Assembly: GCA_949752745.1 (NCBI GenBank)
Contig: OX457031.1
Span: 1,990,765-2,054,764 of the forward strand
Reading direction: 5' to 3'
Length of the DNA: 64,000 bases
Source of the DNA: Protula sp. h YS-2021
Lineage: Eukaryota; Annelida; Polychaeta; Sabellida; Serpulidae
The position numbers were made by a program, and so were the translations under genes. This document shows positions 48,500-59,554 of this stretch, one piece after another; position 1 is the first letter of the stretch, and every line of letters begins with the position of its first letter. The notes under the pieces are model-generated. The model did not search any database and was not told the DNA's origin. It saw only the letters and a list, made by a program, of their open reading frames with translations.

Positions 48500-49675
48500 A
48501 ACATGGCTCTGTAAACTTTGAAATGACCTTGACCGGCGACGTCGGATCAACGCCAAGTTTTAGGTGGATAGATCTAGATTATCCTGCGTCTAATCACCGT
48601 CCCTCCGAAGTCGAAACAGCATCGCGTTTTGCACATGACACAACGTCTTAACAACCTTGCTTTACCAGCCTCTGTTCAACGTTGTATCAAGACGTTGGTA
48701 AGACGTTAATCTTTGGTCGCTACTTGTAACAACTAAAGTACAACTAGAGTGTAACCACGCCGGAGCGACGTAACAACCGCAAATCGACGTTAGGACAATC
48801 TGTTGTCTGGCTGAAGACGCTGAATAATAAATATATGACGTTTGGCAAACAAAACTACAAAAAAATAGTTCTTTAGTGCCTTCCAGGGAAACTTTGAATA
48901 CAGAAAAAAGAGTTTTATTTCAGAATATCATCCGTAATTTGACCCAGAATACATGTTCAGTTATTTTGATGCAAATTATAACGCCCACCCTGTCTAGCTA
49001 TGAAAGTCTGCTTTAGGTAATGAGGCAGTGCAAAGTACCAGAGACAGTATCCAATCATGTACCAAATGCAGTATCAGAGGCAGTAGCAGAGGTAGTAGTT
49101 TCTATGTGACATGGCCGATTCATGCATCCTTTCTATAGGACGAAAGAAACAAACTGTGAACCAGTTCAAAGCATATCATTTTAAAAATCTAGTCGTCTTT
49201 ACGGTTGCTGATCAGTTCCGCGATTTTAAAAAAAATTTGCCGGGCTGGTCCTAGCCCGGGGTTCCTCTGTATATTGTCTTATAATGCGTTGCATATATTT
49301 TCTTATATTTTCTATTTCCTCATTCTAATTAAATGCTTATTTGTCTCGTGACAATATACATGTTTCCACGTGCAAAAGAAACAACTAACATTTCATCCGA
49401 TGTAATCTGGCACGCATCCAAGAATTTCCGTCTTGATTGGGGAAAGGGGTGCTGAAAACGCGAGAAGCTAGTCTCTGCAGTTTCGGGGGGGCGGGGGGGG
49501 GGGGGGAGGAGGGAGGAGACCATTCAAGGAGCATCAAATCAAAACATAAATATACACAAATATATAATATCCTATAAATATATTAGAATATAAAATATTG
49601 TATAAACATGCAAAAATATAAAATATATTATAATTATCATATTGTCTAACAGATACATCAGATTATATGTGATGT
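48500..49675. other. No gene seen
   Basis: AACGTC/AACGTTG words are frequent at 48640-48800. A G homopolymer lies near 49485-49507. No exon recognised. Confidence 0.4.
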
Positions 49676-52335
49676 GCGGGTGTAACACCACCGGAATCAG
49701 CCGTGTGCGTGTAACAACGTCAGAATCAGACTGGTGCGTGTAACGACGTCAGAATCAGCCGTGTGCGTGTCACAACGTCAGAATCAGCCGTGTGCGTGTA
49801 ACAACGTCAGAATCAGCCGTGTGCGTGTAACAACGTCAGAATCACACTGCTGCGTGTAACGACGTCAGAATCAGCCGTGTGCGTGTAACAACGTCAGAAT
49901 CAGACTGGTGCGTGTAACGACGTCAGAATCAGCCGTGTGCGTGTAACAACGTCAGAATCAGCCGTGTGGGTGTAACAACGTCAGAATCAGCCGTGTGCGT
50001 GTAACAACGTCAGAATCAGACTGGTGCGTGTAACGACGTCAGAATCCGACTGGTGCGTGTAACGACGTCAGAATCAGCCGTGTGCGTGTAACAACGTCAG
50101 AATCAGCCGTGTGCGTGTAACAACGTCAGAATCAACTGGTGCGTGTAACAACGTCAGAATCAGACTGGTGCGTGTAACGACGTCAGAATCAGCCGTGTGC
50201 GTGTCACAACGTCAGAATCAGCCGTGTGCGTGTAACAACGTCAGAATCAGCCGTGTGCGTGTAACAACGTCAGAATCACACTGCTGCGTGTAACGACGTC
50301 AGAATCAGCCGTGTGCGTGTAACAACGTCAGAATCAGACTGGTGCGTGTAACGACGTCAGAATCAGCCGTGTGCGTGTAACAACGTCAGAATCAACCGTG
50401 TGCGTGTAACAACGTCAGAATCAGACTGGTGCGTGTAACGACGTCAGAATCAGCCGTGTGCGTGTAACAACGTCAGAATCAGCCGTGTGCGTGTAACAAC
50501 GTCAGAATCAACTGGTGCGTGTAACAACGTCAGAATCAGACTGCTGCGTGTAACGACGTCAGAATCAGCCGTGTGCGTGTCACAACGTCAGAATCAGCCG
50601 TGTGCGTGTAACAACGTCAGAATCAGCCGTGTGCGTGTAACAACGTCAGAATCACACTGCTGCGTGTAACGACGTCAGAATCAGCCGTGTGCGTGTAACA
50701 ACGTCAGAATCAGACTGGTGCGTGTAACGACGTCAGAATCAGCCGTGTGCGTGTAACAACGTCAGAATCAGCCGTGTGGGTGTAACAACGTCAGAATCAG
50801 CCGTGTGCGTGTAACAACGTCAGAATCAGACTGGTGCGTGTAACGACGTCAGAATCAGCCGTGTGCGTGTAACAACGTCAGAATCAGCCGTGTGCGTGTA
50901 ACAACGTCAGAATCAACTGGTGCGTGTAACAACGTCAGAATCAGACTGCTGCGTGTAACGACGTCAGAATCAGCCGTGTGCGTGTAACAACGTCAGAATC
51001 AGCCGTGTGCGTGTAACAAGTCAGAATCAGCCGTGTGCGTGTAACTACGTCAGAATCAGACTGGTGCGTGTAACAACGTCAGAATCAGCCGTGTGCGTGT
51101 AACAACGTCAGAATCAGCCGTGTGCGTGTAACAACGTCAGAATCAACTGGTGCGTGTAACAACGTCAGAATCAGACTGCTGCGTGTAACGACGTCAGAAT
51201 CAGCCGTGTGCGTGTCACAACGTCAGAATCAGCCGTGTGCGTGTAACAACGTCAGAATCAGCCGTGTGCGTGTAACAACGTCAGAATCACACTGCTGCGT
51301 GTAACGACGTCAGAATCAGCCGTGTGCGTGTAACAACGTCAGAATCAGACTGGTGCGTGTAACGACGTCAGAATCAGCCGTGTGCGTGTAACAACGTCAG
51401 AATCAGCCGTGTGGGTGTAACAACGTCAGAATCAGCCGTGTGCGTGTAACAACGTCAGAATCAGACTGGTGCGTGTAACGACGTCAGAATCAGCCGTGTG
51501 CGTGTAACAACGTCAGAATCAGCCGTGTGCGTGTAACAACGTCAGAATCAACTGGTGCGTGTAACAACGTCAGAATCAGACTGCTGCGTGTAACGACGTC
51601 AGAATCAGCCGTGTGCGTGTAACAACGTCAGAATCAGCCGTGTGCGTGTAACAAGTCAGAATCAGCCGTGTGCGTGTAACAACGTCAGAATCAGACTGGT
51701 GCGTGTAACAACGTCAGAATCAGCCGTGTGCGTGTCACAACGTCAGAATCAGCCGTGTTCGTGTAACAACGTCAGAATCAGCCGTGTGCGTGTAACAACG
51801 TCAGAATCACACTGCTGCGTGTAACGACGTCAGAATCAGCCGTGTGCGTGTAACAACGTCAGAATCAGACTGGTGCGTGTAACGACGTCAGAATCAGCCG
51901 TGTGCGTGTAGCAACGTCAGAATCAGCCGTGTGCGTGTAACAACGTCAGAATCAGACTGGTGCGTGTAACAACGTCAGAATCAGTCGTGTGGGTGTAACA
52001 ACGTCAGAATCAGACTGGTGCGTGTAACGACGTCAGAATCAGCCGTGTGCGTGTAACAACGTCAGAATCAGCCGTGTGCGTGTAACAACGTCAGAATCAG
52101 CCGTGTGCGTGTAACAACGTCAGAATCAGACTGGTGCGTGTAACAACGTCAGAATCAGCCGTGTGCGTGTCACAACGTCAGAATCAGCCGTGTGCGTGTA
52201 ACAACGTCAGAATCAGCCGTGTGCGTGTAACAACGTCAGAATCAGACTGGTGCGTGTATCGACGTCAGAATCAGACTGGTGCGTGTATCGACGTCAGAAT
52301 CAGACCTGCATGTAACAACCTCTGAAAACCAGTGG
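49676..52335. repeat. 29-bp minisatellite with higher-order structure, about 2.65 kb
   Basis: About ninety monomers of two main types: GCCGTGTGCGTGTAACAACG plus TCAGAATCA, and a GACTGGTGCGTGTAACGACG version. A rarer 28-bp monomer (ATCAACTGGTG) recurs at 50131, 50507, 50912, 51142 and 51547 (376, 405, 230, 405 bp). This shows block-wise duplication of 13-14 monomers. Near-identical 60-codon frames in the array are repeat translations. Confidence 0.96.
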
Positions 52336-52864
52336 TGTGCGTGTAACAAGCCACGTACCGTACAGGATCGAGTGAGTGTTGTGTGTTGTGTCCCAGTTAG
52401 CACCCCCACATATATCCCACGCCGGCTATACGTGGGACATCCCGTGTTCCCACGTCGGCAAAACGTGTGCTTTTCGTGGATTGTCCCATATACTTACGTG
52501 GGCGCTTGGCGATTTTGAAACACGTTCCGACGTATACCCCAAGTGGGCTGTCCGACGTTGGCTATACATAGGCTGTCCCACGTTGGCAATACATGGAACT
52601 GCCTACGTATAGCCAACGTAAGTTTTAAGTGGGATGTCCAACGAAATTACGTGGGCGTTTGGCGAATTTGAAACACGTTCCGACGTATAGCCCACGTTGG
52701 CTGTCCCACGTTGGCTATGCTTTGGGACAGCCAACGTTCCAAAATAAATTTGTAACAATTTGTAACATCTCATTTAACATGTCGCCTGACCATTACTTTA
52801 ACAACTGACCATTAATCTTTCAAACTACACTACAACCCAGCATTCTGATTTTGTTTAGCAACTG

Positions 52865-52950
52865 ACGAATCGTACTTACCTTGGTTTGAACCGGGAACCT
52901 CTAGCATCCTACGCGTCGACCTTACCTCTACGCCACGGGGGATCCATGTA
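52865..52950 (-). mobile_element. tRNA-like SINE head inside the foldback element
   Basis: On the minus strand GTGGCGTAGAGGTAAGG (A-box-like) and GGTTCAAACC (B box) lie about 45 bp apart, with GGATGCTAGAGGTTCCC between. A different type from the TTAGCTCAG SINEs. A tRNA pseudogene is also possible. Confidence 0.5.
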
Positions 52951-53299
52951 ATAATCAATGTTATTCTTCCCCCAAAAGCTTCTCGTCCTCAGCAGTTTAT
53001 TTTTTTACAGTGATGATTTTATTAACTGTTTACTGTTTACTTTTATAATTATTTGTTTAACAAAAATCGTTGTGTTCTGCTTTTATACTGGGTATTTGCT
53101 TATATGGAATATCATTTAGATATCGTAATATAATAAAAAATATTCAAAATCAAATGACTGATGTCTAAATTCAACATTAGATTTTGCAGTTACACATTAA
53201 AATCATAAGTAGTATCTGAAATTTGTCAAAAAATGGTATTTAGTTTATATGGTTTTCCATGACGATCGAAAACACAACATCCAATAATATTGATTTTTC

Positions 53300-53790
53300 A
53301 TAATGCTCCAGTGCAAAACGTTGGGTATACGTGGGAGTAAGAGGGGTCATCCGACAGTGGGACATCCCACATAAAGTCCACGTACAGCCGAGCTGGACAG
53401 CCGACGCGGGCTACACATGGGCTGTCCCACGAAGGTTATACGTGGGAGTAAGAGGGGTCATCCGACAGTGGGACATCCCACATAATGCCCACCTGAAGCC
53501 GGCGTTGGACAGTCGACGTGGGCTACACATGGGCTGTCCCACGAAGGTTATACGTGGGAGTAAGAGGGGTCATCCGACAGTGGGACATCCCACATAAAGT
53601 CCACGTACAGCCGAGCTGGACAGCCGACGCGGGCTACACATGGGCTGTCCCACGAAGGTTATACGTGGGAGTAAGAGGGGTCATCCGACAGTGGGACATC
53701 CCACATAAATTCCACGTACAGACGACGTTGGACAGCCGACGTGGGCCACACGTGGGTTGTCCCACGTAGGGTATGCGTGGGAGAAAGTGG
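53300..53790. repeat. 111-112-bp tandem repeat within the foldback element
   Basis: GGGAGTAAGAGGGGTCATCC begins at 53333, 53444, 53556 and 53667. Each unit contains the near-palindromic GTGGGACATCCCAC. Open frames on both strands are repeat translations. Confidence 0.93.
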
Positions 53791-54304
53791 GCACGCCCCA
53801 CCGTAGGACATCCCTCTTGATTCCGACGTATAGCCGACGTTGGCTGTACCACTTGGGCTATAGGTGGGCTGTCCCATGTCGGCTATACGTAGGCATTAGG
53901 TGGGACAAAGTGTAACTGGGACATCCCACACATAGCCCACGTGTATCCGATGTAGGACGTCCCACGTCCCACATCCCACGTAAAGCCAACCTAATGCCAA
54001 CGTCGGCTATACGTGGGAGAAAATCTTGTGCTAACTGGGGTGTGTGTTGCGAAAACAACCTGTCATAGAATCTAAGCGGTTCAAACAAGATCAAATAAAG
54101 ATAACTATCGGTTATCAGGAGATCTATGATTGTGGACTGTCCAGTATATTATGTACCATCAACACATTAACACATCTCCGTAAAATTATTGCTGGAAGAT
54201 ATTTGATTTCAGATGATCCGTTTAGATTATAGACAGTTTAAAGTATTTTTTTATAAAAAGGGATGGCCGGAAGACTCATTCGCTATTTTTAAATTCCATG
54301 GCGG

Positions 54305-54455
54305 TGAATAATCCTGTGCAGTAGTTTAGCTGAGGCAATCTGAGTGAAGGTCAATCCCCCGCTTTCCACCCCTGGTCAGATTCGAAACAGGGACCATAGG
54401 ATTACAGAACCAACGCTCTAACGACTGAGCTAACCGTCACTCCCAGCTTAAAGTA
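54305..54455 (-). mobile_element. tRNA-derived SINE
   Basis: Read on the minus strand: GGTTAGCTCAGTCGTTAGAG (A-box region), then GTCCCTGTTTCGAATCTG (B-box region), then a tail with GGGGGATTGACC. Same family as the copies near 5.8, 6.7 and 57.4 kb. Confidence 0.75.
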
Positions 54456-56620
54456 TTGCATAGAAAAGATGGAGCAGAAATAATATTAACAGGCCTTCGT
54501 ACAGAACACAGCGCCCCCTATCAAAATTTTAAAAAAACCAAGATGCGGAGCCACTGTGCTCTTAAAAATAGATCAAGGTAAAAACAATACCTTATACCTA
54601 ACCACTATTATGGCCCTCTGTATACCAAATATCATAGAAAACAGATTGTTAGGATGGAAGTAGCAACTAGTGATGGACGGAAGGACAGACAACATCTAAG
54701 GGTAAAATATCCCCTTTGTAAGTTTAAGTCCCGGTCGAGGGGGAACGGGGTGAGGAGGGCGAGTTAATAAAAGAAGGCGATGTCATTGTCTAATGAAAAG
54801 GGGATTTCATAGAACTCGGAACATATTTGAGACCAAAACCGGACAAAAATTACATTTAAAAAACAAGAGACGATAATTTGTTAAAAGTTAATCATTTGAC
54901 AAAAAATATATATATATTCAGATAAGAAAGAGCATTGATGATAGGCCATGGACCACAATTACCTTTCCTGGTAGAACACGCAAACACGCAAGAAGTAAAA
55001 CCAAAAAGCAGTGCCGCGGTAAATGTATTATTATGTAACACATGTGCAGTCAATAAATAAAAGTTATTGTTGTAAAATATTCACAATAGGCTGGATTGTT
55101 CTAGGAAAAAAATTGCTATGGAATATTTATTGGTTTGTGCGCAACATTTTTTTTAAATCAGCAAAATATGGGTGGAAATCGGCCAAAACTTGGGAATCCC
55201 ACGGTTGCTGTTTTCCAATCAGCATGGCCAAAAAAATGGAATCGAAAGACCCCCATTTTTCTGGCTATTTCTGTTCTTCTAAAGGTCCAGTACATCTGAT
55301 TTTGTGGTTGTTTTAGATCGTGCAATGTTGTGGAGAGTGCCAGATTTCAAAATGTTATACAGAAAGTCTATGTAAAATTAATTGTGGTCCCTGGCCATAA
55401 AAAGGGGATACTGCAAGCGTGATAAATGGATCTGAGATAAAGCTGGATAAAGTTAAAATTCTAGATAGCAACGCGAATGCAATCCGCTTGAGTTGATCTC
55501 TTAATATATCATTTAGATAAAAGTTCGCTTTGCTTGACACTTGAGAGGATATTTCATACAAGCTAAGGGTTAGCTAATTCTATTTTGAAATCAATTTCAA
55601 AAGCAGTTATGCATCAAAAACCACACAAAGCCACAAAAACTGAGCAGCCCAAAAACTTTCGCAACTTTCACATTTCTACGACAGTGTACTATGGTCTTTA
55701 ATAAAAGGACTAGAAGACAAAATTGTCGTTGTCGAAAGAAAAGTGTTCTTTTTCATCAACTCCTTAACATACAGATTGGAACAACGAGTTGTGCAAAATA
55801 GTAGGCTACAAAATGTGATGATAAACCGTAGCAAAAATGACGTGTACGCCTTTCTGGATACGCATGTAGAATTGTGAGAATATAACTGGAGCTGTGGAAC
55901 CCTTTAAAGTTTTGAAATAGGGGGTGGAGAAAATACCGCACTTTTAGAAAAAATTGGAAAAAAATGATAGCTCGCAATCTGTGAAAAAAACGTCCTACTG
56001 GAATTCCTGCAAAAACAAAGATCGAAACGGTTTGAGGTCATGGGGCCGTGACGTCACTCTACTGGTTATTAACCGACACGTACACCCCCCCAACGAGTTG
56101 AAAACGTTTACATACAAAACAGGTAAAGTATTTTCGTGGGAATTATGAATGAATAATGAGAAAAATATTCTGTTTTTATCAATAAAACTAGAGTGATGAT
56201 ACGTGCACTGCTTGGCGAGTTACTCACTTTTTGTAAAAATGGAAAGCGCTAAATGATAAGCCAAATTATGAGTTATAGTTTTCCAATAATCAATAATCAA
56301 ACTCTTAGGAACTGTTATAAAAATACCGCCAGTAACAGAGTTAGTTCTCTGGTTTATTATCCGGCATTTGGAGTGGCATTTTGAACGCGTCTATCTTTCC
56401 GTGTTCTGGGCGAGTTTCACCCGCTTGAAATGCTCAGATGGATGCATGCTTTTAGGAAGTTGCATCTTAAATAGTGTTTTGAAAAGGTATAAAATGATAC
56501 AAACAAAACTTCACACTACACGATAAAAGAATATAAAGACATGATTAAGAGAGAAGCTATAAGTTATGCGAGGTTACAAGTCATAAGGGTTATAAGTCCC
56601 TCAGTGGAGGGGAGGGGATG
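54456..56620. other. No gene seen
   Basis: AT-rich. A dispersed-repeat-like segment lies at about 54540-54740. Open frames at 55023-55316, 55355-55561 and 55756-55977 lack splice or family support. Confidence 0.4.
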
Positions 56621-56649
56621 GGAGGGGAGGGGAGGGGAGGGGAGGGGAG

Positions 56650-57570
56650 GGTGACAATTAGCTCAGTTGGTTAGAGTGTTGGTCTAGTAATCCCAAGGTC
56701 CCGGAATGCTGGGGGTGGAGGGAGAGGGGAGGGGTTGGCGGTTAGCTCGGTTGTTTATAGCATTGGCCTAGCAATCCTAAGGTCCCGGGATGCTGGGGGT
56801 GGAGGGAGAGGGGAGGGGTTGGCGGTTAGCTCAGTTGTTTATAGCATTGGCCTAGCAATCCTAAGGTCCCGGGATGCTGGGGGTGGAGGGAGAGGGGAGG
56901 GGTTGGCGGTTAGCTCGGTTGTTTATAGCATTGGCCTAGCAATCCTAAGGTCCCGGGATGCTGGGGGTGGAGGGAGAGGGGAGGGGTTGGCGGTTAGCTC
57001 AGTTGTTTATAGCATTGGCCTAGCAATCCTAAGGTCCCGGGATGCTGGGGGTGGAGGGAGAGGGGAGGGGTTGGCGGTTAGCTCGGTTGTTTATAGCATT
57101 GGCCTAGCAATCCTAAGGTCCCGGGATGCTGGGGGTGGAGGGAGAGGGGAGGGGTTGGCGGTTAGCTCAGTTGTTTATAGCATTGGCCTAGCAATCCTAA
57201 GGTCCCGGGATGCTGGGGGTGGAGGGAGAGGGGAGGGGTTGGCGGTTAGCTCAGTTGTTTAGAGCATTGGTCTAGCAATCCTAAGGTCCCGGGATGCTGG
57301 GAAGGGGAGGGGGAGAGGGAGGGGGTGGTGGTTACCTCAGTAGCTTAGAGCATTGGTCTACTAATCCCGAGGTCCCAGGATGCTGGGGGTGGAGGAGGAG
57401 GGGGGGAGGTAGCGGTTAGCTCAGTTGCTTAGAGCATTGGTCTGGTAATCTTAAGGTATCGGGCTCGAACCCGGCTAATAGAGAAAAGCAGGGGATTGAG
57501 CCTCGCTTGCTTCAGACAGGCAACTGCAATGAGTTAGATAACATAACCCTTTTCACAATAATCGAAACAA
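56650..57570 (+). mobile_element. Tandem array of SINE heads ending in a fuller SINE
   Basis: An 84-bp unit repeats about seven to eight times from about 56735. It joins a tRNA-like half (GGTTAGCTCAGTTGTTTATA, then AATCCTAAGGTCCCGG) to a purine-rich linker (GGGGGTGGAGGGAGAGGGGA). The B box is missing in each repeat. The last unit, from about 57413, retains CGGGCTCGAACCCGG and the family tail (GGGGATTGAGCC) and is a fuller SINE. The 175-codon frame over the array is a 28-residue repeat translation. Confidence 0.88.
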
Positions 57571-58480
57571 TGCCCTACGTACTCTTGAAAGTGTTCCTTG
57601 ACATCGTCTTCATGACGTCATGACGTCAATACGTGACAAAAAGCACCTCAGAGGAGTACCAAATGTGTGATATGAGAGACTGTATTTGTAGAAAAAAACT
57701 AGAACCTCATTTCGCTAGCGAAATGTTAAACATTTGACAAAAATTAAAACGCAAAAATACTTCCTTCAATGGGTTATTTCTTGAATAATATATTGCAAAC
57801 AACACAGCTTGGATACGTGAAGTGTTTGGCTTTTGTTGACTTAATGGTTTATTGACTTATCAGACATACGCCGTTTATCTATTTGCGCAGTGAGAGCTCG
57901 CACAAAGCTGAACAACTGTGTGTTCTGTGCTGTGGCATTAAATGCTCCGTATTTACTTGCAAAAAATAAACTCTTTTCACATGGCGTTTAAGACAAGAAA
58001 ACGAAATCGAAGGCGAAAATAAAAAGTGTCATGCACACGTTCATATCAAGTTCTACCTATGTCCCAAGTTTCGTGGCCCTAGGGCCCGTACTGTCAGTGG
58101 AGGAAATGACACAAGCAATCCTATCACTACCAAGAAAAAAAGATACAACCTCTCCTTTCGCCTTTCGCATTCGTCTTTCACGCTACAGTCAGTGTTAAAG
58201 CCTGCGGGGGGGGGGGCAATTTTTGTAGATCAGTCCATCCACACGTATGCTTTTATAATCGTACTGGTCTCGTAGCCATACTATGTCGGAATAATTTGAT
58301 GAAAAATTTCAAGACTTTCGGTGTGCAAACGCTTTTTTTTCTGTCACTGTTCCAATTATGGGAAATTAATTATCAAGAAAGATTCTTTACCCAGCCACTT
58401 TTCACAACCATTTTCTGCGCGTAGGAATAAGTTACAGAATTAGCATAGACATACATTAGTTTTATGCTGTTGAGAGTGGG
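57571..58480. other. No gene seen
   Basis: Mostly AT-rich; a G homopolymer near 58206-58215. No exon recognised. Confidence 0.4.
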
Positions 58481-58975
58481 CTACAGAAATTGTGACCGTA
58501 CTGCTGTTGAGAGTGGGCTACAGAAATTGTGACCGTACTGCTGTTGAGAGTGGTCTGCAGAGAGTGTGACCGTACCGCTGTTGAGAGTGGGCTGCAGAAA
58601 GTCTCACCGTACTGCAGTTGAGAGTGAGCTGCAGAAGGATTGACCGTACCGCTGTTGAGAGTGGGCTGCAGAAAATGTGACCGTATTGCTGCTGAGAGTG
58701 GGCTGCAGAAAATGTGATCGTACTGCTGCTGAGAGTGGGATGCAGAAAACGTGACTATACTGGTGTTGACAGTGGGCTGCAGAAGACGTGGCCGTAGTGC
58801 TGTTGAAAGTGGACTGCAGAAAGTGTGACCCTACTGCTGATGAGAGTGGGCTACAGAAAGTGTGACCGTACTGCTGTTGAGAGTGAGCTACAGAAAGTGT
58901 GACCGTACTGCTGTTGAGATTGGGCTGCAGAAAATGTGACCGTACTGCTGTTGAGAGTGGGCTACAGAAATTGTA
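58480..58975. repeat. 37-bp minisatellite, about 13 copies
   Basis: CTGTTGAGAGTGGGCTGCAG plus AAAGTGTGACCGTACTG per unit. The minus-strand serine/histidine-rich frame is a repeat translation. Confidence 0.93.
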
Positions 58976-59144
58976 GGCGAAGGATAGAAGGGATGCTCTG
59001 AATGCTTGCTTGACTGCGTCGAGGCGGCCAGGCTCCAATCGTTGCTGTCGTTGTGTTACAGTTCGTCAATGGCTACAGGCTTGCTCAAATGCACTGTGTT
59101 TGGTATAACAATCACTGTTTTATTCTTGTGCTCTGCAAATAGGA

Positions 59145-59370
59145 ACACCTATCAAATAGGACCACTACGCAAATAGGAACACTTTACAAATAGGATCCAT
59201 ATGCAAATGGGAACACTTTATAAATAGGACCACTGCACAAATGGGAGCACTTTACAAATAAGACAACTACGGGTGTAGGAACACCTTATAGGTAGAATCA
59301 CTACGGTAATGGGAACACCTTACAAATAGGACCACTGCAAAAATACGAACACCTAAACATATAAGGCCAT
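59145..59370. repeat. Degenerate minisatellite, about 30-33 bp
   Basis: AAATAGGACCACTACGCAAA and GGAACACTTTAC words alternate about seven times. Confidence 0.8.
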
Positions 59371-59554
59371 TTTTTCAATAGTACTTGACTTCACTGTAGA
59401 AAAAAGCTTTTTAAGCTTCGGACTAAAGCTCGAAAGCATAGGTTTAGCAATCTTATATTTTGAAACCTTCAGTGTAATAATTTTGCGCTTTCAAGTGTAC
59501 ATTTCACTTTGTAGAGAAATCGGTCTAGTTTTTCTAAGGATTTTTTTTATTCAG

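Larger units (their letters stand above)
52392..54039. mobile_element. Foldback-like element with CCCAGTTAGCAC termini
   Basis: CCCAGTTAGCAC at 52392-52403 is matched by its exact reverse complement at 54028-54039. Inside, both flanks are dense in short inverted words (GTGGGACATCCCAC, CCCACGTTGGC, GGCTATACGTGGG) that can pair extensively. The centre (about 52740-53300) is ordinary AT-rich DNA with a tRNA-like fragment. No transposase gene is seen, so it would be non-autonomous. Confidence 0.6.

Noticed and set aside
49676..52335. CRISPR-like array of 29-bp repeats
   Set aside because: There are no unique spacers: the monomers are contiguous variants of one another, and the context is an animal genome with introns and SINEs. 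It is a minisatellite.
56735..57262. 175-codon protein with 28-residue repeats
   Set aside because: 84 bp is a multiple of three, so the SINE-head array stays open by arithmetic; no coding signals.
58604..59038. 144-codon serine/histidine-rich protein on the minus strand
   Set aside because: Falls over a 37-bp minisatellite; the repeat pattern shifts frame from unit to unit.
59070..59172. Signal-peptide exon for the cysteine-rich gene
   Set aside because: Hydrophobic start is present, but no splice donor occurs before the in-frame stop and the sequence runs into a minisatellite.
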